The translations under genes were made by a program, and so were the position numbers. Below, one piece after another: positions 8,452-17,627 of a DNA stretch of 64,000 bases; the first letter of the stretch is position 1; each line of letters begins with the position of its first letter. Source of the DNA: Deltaproteobacteria bacterium. Lineage in GTDB: Bacteria; Desulfobacterota; GWC2-55-46. A model generated the notes under the pieces. That model did no database searches, was not told where the DNA came from, and saw nothing but the letters and a program-made list of their open reading frames with translations. The stretch covers positions 124,001 to 188,000 of the forward strand of contig JACOUO010000003.1 of NCBI GenBank assembly GCA_016177845.1, written 5' to 3'.

Positions 8452-9027
8452 ATGTCGAATTTCTGGTATGTAATACTTGCCCTCGGCGGCACGATAGCGG
8501 CAGGTTTTGGAAGCACCTATATATTCAGCTACTTTAACCGCCATCTCCTCAAGGTAGTTAAAAAGGCTGAGGAGCTTGTCCGCAAAAGGCTTCAGAGCAG
8601 GGACAAGATGAATATAAAAGATATCGTGGCTGCGGCTGATATCGAAGAGGAGCTTCTGCCTAAGGCGCACTTTCTCTTAAACGGCGTTGCCAACTCCATC
8701 GGGGTAGACCCTGAGAACTTCAGGCCCGATGACATGTTGGGAGAGGCGCTTTTCGTAAGCGAGAGCGAGTTAAGCAGCGCCCTTCCCGAGGAATGGAGCA
8801 AGACAAAGATAAAGGATGGTATTCAGGTATTTTCCTACGAGATATTGAATAATATCGAGAAATTTTCCAATAAAAGCAAATTAAAGACAAGGCTTGGGGC
8901 GCTTCCTAACGCGCCCAAGGGCAGGGCCGATGTATTGGCGCTCATCTCTTCGATGTCATTGAAGGAGTTTTTGAAGTTCTTCTCGCCAATCATAGATACA
9001 TCCAAGATGAAGGGCGGATGGGGCTAA
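8452..9027 (+). CDS. Hypothetical protein with one N-terminal membrane helix
   Basis: This 191-residue protein has a single N-terminal membrane helix (residues 4-25, YVILALGGTIAAGFGSTYIF). A basic, helical cytoplasmic part follows, containing KKAEELVRKRLQSRDKMNIKD (in two pieces) and VDPENFRPDDMLGEAL. The latter faintly recalls acyl-carrier-like sequences, but the DSL phosphopantetheine motif is missing. I do not recognise a family. The stop overlaps the stop of tsaC on the other strand by 4 bp. The ribosome site AGGGAA precedes the ATG. Confidence 0.7.
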   Translation: MSNFWYVILALGGTIAAGFGSTYIFSYFNRHLLKVVKKAEELVRKRLQSRDKMNIKDIVAAADIEEELLPKAHFLLNGVANSIGVDPENFRPDDMLGEALFVSESELSSALPEEWSKTKIKDGIQVFSYEILNNIEKFSNKSKLKTRLGALPNAPKGRADVLALISSMSLKEFLKFFSPIIDTSKMKGGWG

Positions 9028-9641
9028 GGCACTAAATCCCCGGAGGGAATCTCGCCCTCCCGTACCACTTTTATTTCTTTTCCCGTCACATCTATTATGG
9101 TTGAACCGAGCCTTCCCCCGAGCCGTCCGCCGTCTACCAGAACATCTATTTGGCCATCAAAATAATCAAGCACCTCCTGCGCTGATACAGGGGGTTTTTT
9201 GCCTGAGGGGTTTGCGCTTGTAGCGGTAATGGGGCTATTAAGGGTATTAAGGAGCTTTTGGGTGTCGGGGTTGCTTGAGACTCTTACGCCTATGGTTTTG
9301 CTATAGCTGATAAGCTCAGGGGGTATTGAAGAATGCGCCTTGAAGATAATGGTAAGGGGGCCGGGCCAGAACCTTTTTATAAGCCCTTCGGCAACGGGCG
9401 GGATTTCTGCTGCCACGCTGTCAAGCATTGCCCTGTCTTTTATTATCACGGATATCGGGCTTTTCTCTGAGCGGCTTTTTAGGTTGAAGAGGTTTGCTAT
9501 GGCGGTTTTATTGAAAGGGTCAACGCCGAGGCCGTAGAATGTTTCCGTAGGGTAGGCGATTATACCGCCTTTTTTGAAAAAGGAGACCGCCTCATCAAAT
9601 GTAGATGAGGCGGAAAGTATCAGTGTTTTTTTCTTATCCAA
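9024..9641 (-). CDS. tsaC: L-threonylcarbamoyladenylate synthase (TsaC/Sua5/YrdC)
   Basis: The enzyme makes threonylcarbamoyl-AMP from threonine, bicarbonate and ATP for the t6A37 modification of ANN-decoding tRNAs. The 205-residue length matches TsaC without the Sua5 extension. Motifs seen: GGIIAYPTETFYGLG near residue 25, KSRSEKSPISVI near 55, PGPLTIIFK near 92, GVRVSSNPD near 122 and TSANPSGKKPP near 140. The start is TTG and overlaps the purE stop by 8 bp, so translation is probably coupled. Confidence 0.92.
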   Translation of the reverse strand: MDKKKTLILSASSTFDEAVSFFKKGGIIAYPTETFYGLGVDPFNKTAIANLFNLKSRSEKSPISVIIKDRAMLDSVAAEIPPVAEGLIKRFWPGPLTIIFKAHSSIPPELISYSKTIGVRVSSNPDTQKLLNTLNSPITATSANPSGKKPPVSAQEVLDYFDGQIDVLVDGGRLGGRLGSTIIDVTGKEIKVVREGEIPSGDLVP

Positions 9642-10140
9642 TTTGGGCTTTTAGTTTCTTTGCCTTCTCTTCGACCTGCTTTGCCATTTCTTTTCTGTAT
9701 TTCTTAAGTTCTTCATGGAGCTTTTCATCGGCTGTCGAAAGTATCTGCACAGCGAAGATGCCTGCGTTCTTTGCGCCTGCCTTTCCGATTGCCATTGAGG
9801 CTACGGGGACTCCGCCGGGCATCTGCACGGTTGAAAGGAGGGCGTCAAGTCCGTTAAGCGGGCTTGCGTCAATTGGCACGCCTATTACAGGCAGGGTCGT
9901 CTCAGCCGCGATAAAGCCCGCAAGGTGCGCCGCGCTGCCCGCGCCTGCTATTATTACCCTGATGCCCCTTTTCTCGGCGTTCCTGGCGAACTGCGCTGTC
10001 CTGTGCGGCGTTCTGTGCGCTGAGGATATCGTCATCTCAAAGGGGATATTGAAGTTCTTAAGTACCTTTGCTGCCTCTTCCATTACAGGCAGGTCTGAAT
10101 CGCTGCCCATGAGTATTCCAACTAATGCCTTCTCTGCCAT
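9634..10140 (-). CDS. purE: N5-carboxyaminoimidazole ribonucleotide mutase PurE
   Basis: PurE class I converts N5-CAIR to CAIR in purine synthesis. The N-terminal GILMGSDSDLPVM and the following ISSAHRTPHRT carry the conserved active-site serine, aspartate and histidine. PVIGVPIDASPLNGLDALLSTVQMPGG (split here by description) forms the substrate loop. At 168 residues it is slightly long because of a lysine-rich C-terminal helix. PurK, its usual partner, is not in the window. It is the third purine gene in the run purH-purD-purE. Confidence 0.95.
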   Translation of the reverse strand: MAEKALVGILMGSDSDLPVMEEAAKVLKNFNIPFEMTISSAHRTPHRTAQFARNAEKRGIRVIIAGAGSAAHLAGFIAAETTLPVIGVPIDASPLNGLDALLSTVQMPGGVPVASMAIGKAGAKNAGIFAVQILSTADEKLHEELKKYRKEMAKQVEEKAKKLKAQIG

Positions 10141-10159
10141 AATGCCTCCCGAATTCGGA

Positions 10160-11431
10160 TCAGTCCTTTAATGCCTTCTGTCCAATATCTTTCCTGAAGT
10201 ATGCGCCTTTCCAGCTAATCCTGGATACCGCGTTATAGGCGTTATCTATCGCGTCTTTTATGCCGCTTCCAAGGGCAGTGACTCCGAGTACCCTTCCGCC
10301 CGATGTTACTACACGGCCTTCTTTCAAAGCTGTTCCTGCATGGAATACTACAACATCTTTGAGCTTTGCGGCTTCTTCAAGGCCGGCTATCGCGTCGCCT
10401 TTTACATAATCGCCGGGATAGCCAGCTGAAGCCATCACCACGCAGACCGCCGCTTTCTCTGTCCAGCTTAATTTTATCTTATCGAGCGTGCCGTCAACAG
10501 AGGCCATGAGAGCTTCGAGCAGGTCGCTTTCAAGGCGCATAAGTATTGGTTGGGTTTCAGGGTCGCCAAACCTGCAGTTAAACTCAAGCACCTTGGGTAT
10601 ACCTTTATCTATCATAAGCCCCGCGTAAAGTACTCCTTTATACGGGCGGCCTTCAGCCTCCATCGCCTTTACAGTCGGTATCATGACCTTTGCCATGACC
10701 TCTTCGGCAAGCTCAGGCGTTACAATCGGGGCAGGTGAATATGTGCCCATGCCACCTGTATTGGGGCCTTTGTCGCCGTCAAATATCGCCTTATGGTCCT
10801 GCGCAGGCGCAAGGGGGAGCACTGTCTTCCCGTCAGTGATGGCAAGGAAAGACGCCTCCTCGCCTTTGAGGAACTCTTCGATTACAATTTTGCTTCCGGC
10901 GCTGCCAAATGCCTTTTCCTTCATCATCAGGTCAATTGCGGCGTATGCCTCGTCTTTTGTCTGGCATATTATGACGCCCTTGCCTGCGGCAAGCCCGTCA
11001 GCCTTTACGACAAAAGGAGGGTTGTGTGTCTCAATATATGTCCTTGCGTGCTCTGCTGAGTCGAATTTTTTGTAAAAGGCAGTCGGTATCTTATGCCTTT
11101 GCATAAGGTCTTTGCTGAACGCCTTGCTGCCCTCTATCTCAGCCGCCTTCTTTGAGGGGCCGAATGCTTTCAGCCCCGCTTCTGTGAATATATCGACAAT
11201 ACCCAATGTCAGCGGCACTTCAGGCCCTACTACGGTCAGGTCTATCTTTTCACGGAGCGCGAAGCTCTTAAGGGCCGCTATGTCTTCCGCGGGTATGAGC
11301 ACATTCTCACCGACCTGAGCTGTCCCCGGGTTTCCGGGAGCGATAAAGAGCTTTGTCACATTTTTGCTCTGTGAGAGTTTCCATGCGATTGCGTGCTCTC
11401 TGCCGCCGCTTCCTATTACAAGAACTTTCAT
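10160..11431 (-). CDS. purD: Phosphoribosylamine-glycine ligase PurD
   Basis: PurD joins phosphoribosylamine and glycine with ATP (GAR synthetase). The 423-residue protein begins KVLVIGSGGREHAIAWKLSQS, typical of PurD, and contains the ATP-grasp elements VVKADGLAAGKGV near residue 143 and the metal-binding EFNCRFGDPETQ near residue 287. GPNTGGMGTYSP is the conserved flexible loop. It lies 15 bases downstream of purH and 19 upstream of purE, in one operon. Confidence 0.97.
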   Translation of the reverse strand: MKVLVIGSGGREHAIAWKLSQSKNVTKLFIAPGNPGTAQVGENVLIPAEDIAALKSFALREKIDLTVVGPEVPLTLGIVDIFTEAGLKAFGPSKKAAEIEGSKAFSKDLMQRHKIPTAFYKKFDSAEHARTYIETHNPPFVVKADGLAAGKGVIICQTKDEAYAAIDLMMKEKAFGSAGSKIVIEEFLKGEEASFLAITDGKTVLPLAPAQDHKAIFDGDKGPNTGGMGTYSPAPIVTPELAEEVMAKVMIPTVKAMEAEGRPYKGVLYAGLMIDKGIPKVLEFNCRFGDPETQPILMRLESDLLEALMASVDGTLDKIKLSWTEKAAVCVVMASAGYPGDYVKGDAIAGLEEAAKLKDVVVFHAGTALKEGRVVTSGGRVLGVTALGSGIKDAIDNAYNAVSRISWKGAYFRKDIGQKALKD

Positions 11432-11446
11432 CTTCGTATCCTAATA

Positions 11447-13030
11447 TTAGTGTTTGAAATGACGGATGCCTGTAAATACCATTGCAATCCCGTGCTCATC
11501 AGCCGCCTTTATTACCTCTTCATCCCTGATCGAGCCGCCGGGCTGGATTATGGCGGTTACTCCGTGCTCGGCTGCCATGTCGACATTATCCCTGAACGGG
11601 AAGAACGCGTCTGATGCCATTACCGAGCCTTTTACCTCAAGGCCCGCGTCCTTTGCCTTAAGTACGGCAATCCTTGTGGAGTCTATCCTTGACATCTGGC
11701 CTGCTCCTACGCCCACTGTGCGGCCATCATTGGCAAATATTATGGCGTTGCTCTTTACATGCTTGCAGACATTCCACGCAAAGATGAGATTCTCAAGCTC
11801 TTTTTCGTTCGGGCCTCTTTTTGTGACGGTCTTTAAGTCTGATGCGCTCTCAAGGTCAAGGGTCTGGAGGAGAACTCCGCCGGATACCCTCTTTATGTCA
11901 AGGTCAGTCGGCCCGAAGCTCCTGTGCTCCTGCTTAATCTCTCCGGTCTCAATTACCCTTAAGTTCTTCTTTGCGTTAAACACATCGAGTGCGTCTTTTT
12001 CAAACTTCGGGGCGATTACCGCTTCAAGGAATATCTGGTTGAGTATCTCTGCTACTTCTTTTGTGACGGGCCTGTTAAAGCCTACTATGCCGCCGAAAGC
12101 GGAGACCGTATCGCAGGCGTAAGCCTTTTTGTATGCTTCGAGCAGTCCGGCTTTGGATATGGCGGTGCCGCATGGGTTATTGTGCTTTATGATGACTGCC
12201 GCGGGCTCATGGAACTCAACCGCTATCTGGAGGGCGGCGTTAAGGTCAAGTATGTTGTTGAATGAAAGCTCCTTGCCCTGAAGCTGTTTTGCGTCTCCGA
12301 GGCCGGGAATGCCCTTTGACCTGATGCGGTAGAAGGCTGCGGCCTGGTGCGGGTTCTCGCCGTACCTTAAGTCCTGCACCTTTTCGTACTGGACTGTGAA
12401 TGTCTCAGGGAACCTCTTCATGGGCTCTGCCTCGGGGATTTCTGGAACGCTTCCGAGGTAGTTGGATATTGCGGCATCGTAGCGCGCGGTCAACTGGAAT
12501 ACCTTTTTCGCGAGCGAGAAGCGGGTCTGAAGAGATAAGCAGTTCTTTTTATCGTGCATCTCTTTTACTATCCTGCCGTAATCGGCAGGGTCGACCACTA
12601 CAGCCACATCGTTATAGTTCTTTGCGGCTGCCCTTATCATAGTGGGGCCGCCGATATCGATATTCTCTATTGCGTGCTCAAGGGTGCAGCCCTTGGCTAT
12701 CGTATCCTCAAAAGCGTAGAGGTTTACTACCACCATGTCAATCGGGAGTATCCCGTTTGTCTCCATCTCTTTCTGGTGCGTGGCATTGTCGCGTATGCCT
12801 AAGATGCCGCCGTGTATTTTCGGGTGGAGTGTCTTGAGCCTTCCGTCAAGCATCTCGGGAAAACCTGTATAAGACTGTATGGGGATTACTGTCACGCCGG
12901 CATTTCTTATAAGCTCTGCTGTGCCGCCCGTTGATATTATCTCAACACCGGCTGCTGAAAGCTCTTTTGCGAAATCAACTATGCCGGTCTTGTCCGTTAC
13001 ACTGATAATTGCCCTGCGAATCCTTTTCAT
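11447..13030 (-). CDS. purH: Bifunctional AICAR transformylase / IMP cyclohydrolase PurH
   Basis: PurH performs the last two steps of IMP synthesis. The 527-residue chain has the N-terminal IMP cyclohydrolase (MGS-like) domain with STGGTAELIRNAG and GFPEMLDGRLKTLHPKIHGG, and the C-terminal transformylase with the catalytic KHNNPCG motif near residue 280. It is the first purine gene of the operon, followed by purD and purE. The ASKHA-domain gene upstream ends 36 bases before it and may be cotranscribed. Confidence 0.97.
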   Translation of the reverse strand: MKRIRRAIISVTDKTGIVDFAKELSAAGVEIISTGGTAELIRNAGVTVIPIQSYTGFPEMLDGRLKTLHPKIHGGILGIRDNATHQKEMETNGILPIDMVVVNLYAFEDTIAKGCTLEHAIENIDIGGPTMIRAAAKNYNDVAVVVDPADYGRIVKEMHDKKNCLSLQTRFSLAKKVFQLTARYDAAISNYLGSVPEIPEAEPMKRFPETFTVQYEKVQDLRYGENPHQAAAFYRIRSKGIPGLGDAKQLQGKELSFNNILDLNAALQIAVEFHEPAAVIIKHNNPCGTAISKAGLLEAYKKAYACDTVSAFGGIVGFNRPVTKEVAEILNQIFLEAVIAPKFEKDALDVFNAKKNLRVIETGEIKQEHRSFGPTDLDIKRVSGGVLLQTLDLESASDLKTVTKRGPNEKELENLIFAWNVCKHVKSNAIIFANDGRTVGVGAGQMSRIDSTRIAVLKAKDAGLEVKGSVMASDAFFPFRDNVDMAAEHGVTAIIQPGGSIRDEEVIKAADEHGIAMVFTGIRHFKH

Positions 13031-13066
13031 AATAATACTTAATGCCTCCTTCTAAGATTATCGTAG

Positions 13067-14326
13067 TTAAAAATTCATGTTCCTTATAAATTCCTGCTCA
13101 AAGTGAGCGCTCCCTGAAAGCGATACATACTTAACCTTTGCCGCAATATCTTCTGCCTCTGCCTTTGCTTCGTCTGTCAGAAGGGCAAGGGTGGCTCCGT
13201 CAAGGGCGGCATCTCCGACAGAGTAGATATTATCGAGCCATTCTGAATCAAGCAGCCCGATCTCTTTAAGCCCCTCTTTTTTAAGATGGCTTCCGAACGC
13301 GCCTGCTATATAGACTTTTTTGATTTGGCCAGGGCTTATCTGCGCCTTTTTAAGGAGCATGGATATGCCGGCCCTTGTAGCTGATTTGGCCACCTGAAGA
13401 GCCCTGATATCAGCCTGGTTAAGGGCCACTTCACCCTTTGCGCCCCTGTAGAGCACAAAGGAGTTTCCGCCGTCCTCTTCTTTTATCTTATTGGCAAGAT
13501 TATTTTCTATCTCGCCTTTATCTTTTATCCTGCCTGTCCGTTCGATTATCTCTGCTTTAAGAAGCCCGGAGACGGCTTCAATAAGGCCTGAGCCGCATAT
13601 CCCCTTTGGGGCGGCATTGCCGATTACATCGAGGATGAGCCTGTCGCCTTCAATATTGACGCCCTGTATTGCCCCGTCCCGGGCAGTCATTCCGTACTTA
13701 AGCTCGCCGCCTTCAAAGGCAGGGCCTGCTGCCGCGGAAGTGGCATACATGGAGCCGTTCGCGCTTAATATTATTTCGCTGTTTGTCCCAATATCTATGG
13801 CAAGGGTCGGTTCTGTCTCTTCTTTAAGGCCCAGCGAGAGCGCAACCGCCACAGCGTCCCCTCCCACAAAACCGCCTATGAACGGGAAGGTGTAGAGCAG
13901 CGCGTCTTTTGCGCTCAGGCCTATCTCAGTTGCCTTAAGCCTCTTTGCCTCTTTAAAAGCAGGCTTGTAAGGCACCTTTGAGAGCGGCTCAGGCGATATG
14001 CCCAGGAGTATATGCTCCATCACGGGGTTTCCCGCGGCAGTTATCTCTGAAACTCCGCCGTCCTGCGGCAGTCTCTCCAATATCTCATTGCAGGCGCTTA
14101 CAACGCTCTTTGAAAGATCGGCTAACAGAGCGGGGTTTTCAACGACAGCGTTTATCCTTGAAACTACATCCCTGCCCCATTTTGACTGCGGATTGGGCAG
14201 TACAGCCGTGCCGAGGAAAAGGCCGGTTGCCAAGTCCACCGAGCGCCCGACTATAGTGGTAGTGCCTATGTCAAAAGCCGCCCCAATGCCTTTTTTTGTG
14301 TAGTTTATATTTTTAATTTTTATCAA
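13067..14326 (-). CDS. ASKHA-domain protein related to corrinoid activation (RACo) proteins, ferredoxin domain absent
   Basis: The 419-residue protein has AAFDIGTTTIVGRSVDLATG at its start, LAIDIGTNSEIIL near residue 175, KGICGSGLIEAVSG near 245 and VYIAGAFGSHLKKEGLKEIGLL near 350. These are phosphate and adenosine loops of the ASKHA fold as found in DUF4445/RACE proteins. RACE proteins use ATP to reductively reactivate cobalt(I) corrinoid enzymes and normally carry an N-terminal [2Fe-2S] domain. Here the chain starts almost directly at the first ASKHA loop and no cysteine cluster is present, so an electron donor would have to act separately. No corrinoid protein is nearby. Confidence 0.75.
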   Translation of the reverse strand: MIKIKNINYTKKGIGAAFDIGTTTIVGRSVDLATGLFLGTAVLPNPQSKWGRDVVSRINAVVENPALLADLSKSVVSACNEILERLPQDGGVSEITAAGNPVMEHILLGISPEPLSKVPYKPAFKEAKRLKATEIGLSAKDALLYTFPFIGGFVGGDAVAVALSLGLKEETEPTLAIDIGTNSEIILSANGSMYATSAAAGPAFEGGELKYGMTARDGAIQGVNIEGDRLILDVIGNAAPKGICGSGLIEAVSGLLKAEIIERTGRIKDKGEIENNLANKIKEEDGGNSFVLYRGAKGEVALNQADIRALQVAKSATRAGISMLLKKAQISPGQIKKVYIAGAFGSHLKKEGLKEIGLLDSEWLDNIYSVGDAALDGATLALLTDEAKAEAEDIAAKVKYVSLSGSAHFEQEFIRNMNF

Positions 14327-14351
14327 GGAGTTATACGGCCAATCCCAAAAA

Positions 14352-14386
14352 CTAAAAAAGCAGGCCGCGGGTTTCCGCAGCCTGCT
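14352..14386 (-). terminator. Terminator of the alr-mlaEFD operon
   Basis: AGCAGGC(C)GCGG and CCGC(A)GCCTGCT form an 11-12 bp stem around a GTTT loop. On the minus strand it is followed by TTTTTTAG. It lies about 75 bases beyond the mlaD stop. Confidence 0.8.
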
Positions 14387-14460
14387 AACTTAACATTATT
14401 TGAGGGTTTAAATCAAGATTTTAACTTTCAAGCCCTTCAGGGGCGCAAAAGCGGCCTGAG

Positions 14461-16017
14461 TTACTGGAAGGATACCGGAGGCGCGCTTGTCAGGAGATAT
14501 TTTACATCCTCATCCTGGAAGCTGAAGCCCACACCCATGTAAGCGGACTGAAGCCCTACCTTGCTTACGAAGTCGTCAACGCCGGCGGTAAGGAAGAAGA
14601 ACTTATTTATGTAATATGTGCCTGATGCCTTGAGGTGGGGGTTGCCCTTCTGTCCGAAATCAAAGGCATCAAGAGAGAGTTTCAGCCTGTCTTTGTACAT
14701 GTAGTAATCGACACCCGCGCCGCCTGTCGATTCGATAAGACCGCCTCTTAAGGTGGTGTTCTTGAACCTCTTGGCTATCTGTGCGGTGAATTTAATCTGC
14801 TCAGTAGTCTTGGTCTCGGTGGTGGTCGAGGTCACCCCGTTTGTAACAATATCTCTTGTCTCTTTGGTCCTTCTGCCCCTTGGGTCATCCACAATCTCAA
14901 GGAGATAGTATTTATCTGCCTTGGGCTGTATCCTCAAGGTGAAGTAGCTCTTGGTGTCCCTCGCGTCAAAGAGGTACTCACCCCTGTACCCGATAAAGGT
15001 ATGGAAGTTCTCGGTCCTCTCGATATAGTTATTTATGCCGGTTACGGTCTTGTTTATATTCTCATGGAGAGTCGCGTCATTTATGAGCTTTCCGATGGTG
15101 CCTTCGCCTTTATCTATCTTTTTGGCAATGCTGCCCATGGAGGTCATTGTATCTGAAACGCTCGGGCCGATTTCCTTTGTGACCTTGTTGAGGGTGTCCA
15201 TTGCCTGCTGAAGGCTCAATGAGGCCTCTTTAAGGTTTTCCACTCCGTCCTTAAGATTGCCCCTGTTCTCAGAGATCATGTCGTTAAGGTTGTTTGAAGT
15301 CTTTGTAAGCGACTCGTTGAGGTTCTTTATAGCTGCCCTGAGCTCAGCGGTGATTCCTGGGCCTTCCTTCTTAAGAAGGGCAGTGAAGTCATCAAGGTTA
15401 TGCATGATGTTCTCAAACTGCTCGTCGTTCTTGGCAACCATCCTGTTGACCCTGAAGGTGATCTCTTCGATGTTGTCAACGATGTTCCTTAAGGTCTGCT
15501 CTCCCTCTTCTCCGCCAAGCACATTGCTGATGGATTCTGTTACCTTCTTTATGTCGCCTGAGACATCGCTAAGTATGGTTATGAGCTTATCCATGTCGGC
15601 ATAAGAAGTCGTGCGGGTTATCTCGTCGCCCTCTTTTAATGGCGGCGCGCCGGGAGCGCCCGGCACAAGCTCAAGGTACTTCTCACCGAGGAGGCCTTTT
15701 GTGGTCAGCACTGCAGTAAAATCCTTGCCGATTTTCACATTAGGCTTTATTTCAAGCTCAAGTTCAGCTTTGTTCTCTTTAAGGGTTATCCTCTTGACCC
15801 TTCCGACTTCGACTCCGGCAACGCGCACCGAGGCGTTCTCGTCAAGGCCAGCGGCTGAGTCGAATTTTACGAAAAGGGTATAGCCCTCTGCCCTGCCGAG
15901 CTTTATGCCGCCGAGCCTCAGTGACATATAGACCAGCAGCATTATCCCTATGAGGACGAAAAGCCCAACCTTTGCTTCGGGGCTCATTTTTAATAATGAA
16001 GAAGGCTTAAGTGCCAT
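14461..16017 (-). CDS. mlaD: MCE/MlaD family protein with long helical region and beta-strand-rich C-terminus
   Basis: MlaD is the substrate-binding subunit of the Mla phospholipid transporter, anchored in the inner membrane. Residues 15-38 form the membrane anchor, and the MCE domain follows (YTLFVKFDSAAGLDENASVRVAGVEVGRV split across residues 42-72). A coiled-coil stretch (about 130-320) then has repeated NL/TS heptads. The last 170 residues show alternating hydrophobic strands (LKLSLDAFDFG, FFFLTAGVDDF, YMGVGFSF) like an outer-membrane barrel. At 518 residues it is about three times longer than E. coli MlaD. It may bridge the periplasm without a separate MlaC; this is inference. Confidence 0.85.
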   Translation of the reverse strand: MALKPSSLLKMSPEAKVGLFVLIGIMLLVYMSLRLGGIKLGRAEGYTLFVKFDSAAGLDENASVRVAGVEVGRVKRITLKENKAELELEIKPNVKIGKDFTAVLTTKGLLGEKYLELVPGAPGAPPLKEGDEITRTTSYADMDKLITILSDVSGDIKKVTESISNVLGGEEGEQTLRNIVDNIEEITFRVNRMVAKNDEQFENIMHNLDDFTALLKKEGPGITAELRAAIKNLNESLTKTSNNLNDMISENRGNLKDGVENLKEASLSLQQAMDTLNKVTKEIGPSVSDTMTSMGSIAKKIDKGEGTIGKLINDATLHENINKTVTGINNYIERTENFHTFIGYRGEYLFDARDTKSYFTLRIQPKADKYYLLEIVDDPRGRRTKETRDIVTNGVTSTTTETKTTEQIKFTAQIAKRFKNTTLRGGLIESTGGAGVDYYMYKDRLKLSLDAFDFGQKGNPHLKASGTYYINKFFFLTAGVDDFVSKVGLQSAYMGVGFSFQDEDVKYLLTSAPPVSFQ

Positions 16018-16089
16018 TATCTTTCTACTCTAATCCTTTACTTTACAATTAATACATTATAATACGGGCTGATATGACTTTTGTCCGTA

Positions 16090-16836
16090 TCAGTAAACTT
16101 TTATCGGGCCTTCTGCCCTGCCTTCGAGGAACTGGCGCAGTATCGGGTTCTGGTTTGCCTTCATCTCTTCTACTGTGCCTTCCTCGATTATTCTGCCCTC
16201 GTGCAGCATGGCTATCTTGTCGGCTATCTTATAAGTAAAAGGAATGTCATGGGTAATCAGGATATAAGTTGTTTTTAGCGCGCGCTGGGTATCAAGGACA
16301 AGGTCAGCTATGGAGTCGCTCATAATTGGGTCGAGCCCTGTCGTAGGCTCGTCGAAAAGGACTATTTCCGGGTCCATTACAATGGCCCTTGCGAGGCCCA
16401 CCCTTTTTTTCATGCCTCCGCTGAGGTCAGCAGGCATCATGTCCTCTACATTAGCCAGCCCAACTCTATTAAGCTTTTCTCTGACTATCTTAAGGATGTC
16501 CTCATCATTCATGTCGGTATGCTCTTTGAGGGCAAACCCGACATTGCCGGCCACGGACATTGAATCGAAAAGGGCAGCACCCTGAAAAAGCATCCCGAAC
16601 CTTTTAAGCACTTCGCTGAAATCGCGCTCTGACATCGCTGTGATGTCCTGTCCGTCAAGAAGGATCTTTCCTTCGTCAGGTTTGAGGAGCCCGATAATGT
16701 GTTTAAGCAGTACGCTCTTGCCTTCGCCGCTTCTTCCGATAATGACGGTGATCTTGCCTTTTTCTATTTCAAGGTTAACGCCGTCAAGTACCTGCTTGGG
16801 GCCGAAGGCCTTCTTTAGATTAATAATTTTTATCAT
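16090..16836 (-). CDS. mlaF: Mla-type ABC transporter ATP-binding protein
   Basis: This is the ATPase subunit driving lipid transport with MlaE and MlaD. The 248-residue protein has Walker A (GRSGEGKSVLLKH) near residue 33, the signature LSGGMKKRVGLARA near 139 and Walker B (IVLFDEPTTGLDP) near 159, followed by the H-loop ITHD. All residues for ATP hydrolysis are present. It lies between mlaE and mlaD in the usual order. Confidence 0.95.
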   Translation of the reverse strand: MIKIINLKKAFGPKQVLDGVNLEIEKGKITVIIGRSGEGKSVLLKHIIGLLKPDEGKILLDGQDITAMSERDFSEVLKRFGMLFQGAALFDSMSVAGNVGFALKEHTDMNDEDILKIVREKLNRVGLANVEDMMPADLSGGMKKRVGLARAIVMDPEIVLFDEPTTGLDPIMSDSIADLVLDTQRALKTTYILITHDIPFTYKIADKIAMLHEGRIIEEGTVEEMKANQNPILRQFLEGRAEGPIKVY

Positions 16837-16856
16837 AATGTGGCTTAATTATCAAG

Positions 16857-17627
16857 TTATGCCATGAACGATGACATCAGGTAGTCTGAAACAAGTATGA
16901 GCACGCTCGCCATGACCACGGAACTTGTAGCCGCCCTTCCGACACCTTCCGCGCCGCCTGAAGTGTAGAATCCGTTATAGCTCGCTACAAGAGTCGTGAT
17001 AAGCCCGAATACAATGGATTTGGTAATTCCGGTGAATATGTCGTCTACCTGCACGAAGTCTATCGTCCTTCCGATATAGATGCCGGGGTTTATGCCAAGG
17101 AGCTTTACGCCGACAAAATATCCTCCGATTACCCCGACAAAGTCAGTGATTATCGTAAGGAGAGGGAACATGCAAATGCCCGCGAGTATCCTTGGGACAA
17201 CGAGATACTTGATAGGGTTTACCGCCATAGTGAAGAGCGCGTCTATCTGTTCCGTCACCCTCATTGTGCCAAGTTCTGTTGCCATTGCGCTGCCTGCCCT
17301 TCCGGTGACCATGAGACCTGTTAAAACAGGGCCGAGCTCTCTGGCCATGCTGAGGGCGACAGTGGGGCCGACAAGGCTTTCCGCGCCAAACCTCTTAAGG
17401 GCGTTATAGCTTTGGAGGGCGAGCACCATGCCGGTAAATGAGCCCGTGAGTATGACTACGAAAAGGCTCTGGACGCCCACGAACTCCATCTGCTTGAAGA
17501 TGTTCCTGAGCTTTATCGGAGGGGCAAAGGCGTACATCATGGCCTTAAAGAGCATTATAGCCATTTTGCCCATGCCATCGATGAACTGTTCGGACGATTT
17601 GCCTAAGCTTTCAAGATAAGCTTTCAT
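16857..17627 (-). CDS. mlaE: Mla-type ABC transporter permease
   Basis: The 256-residue integral membrane protein carries the MlaE family core: GSFTGMVLALQ near residue 62, ARELGPVLTGLMVTGRAGSA near 92 and LGTMRVTEQIDAL near 120, with about five membrane segments. It forms the transmembrane dimer contacted by MlaF and MlaD. Its ATG overlaps the alr stop codon (TAATG), so translation is coupled to the racemase. Confidence 0.95.
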   Translation of the reverse strand: MKAYLESLGKSSEQFIDGMGKMAIMLFKAMMYAFAPPIKLRNIFKQMEFVGVQSLFVVILTGSFTGMVLALQSYNALKRFGAESLVGPTVALSMARELGPVLTGLMVTGRAGSAMATELGTMRVTEQIDALFTMAVNPIKYLVVPRILAGICMFPLLTIITDFVGVIGGYFVGVKLLGINPGIYIGRTIDFVQVDDIFTGITKSIVFGLITTLVASYNGFYTSGGAEGVGRAATSSVVMASVLILVSDYLMSSFMA

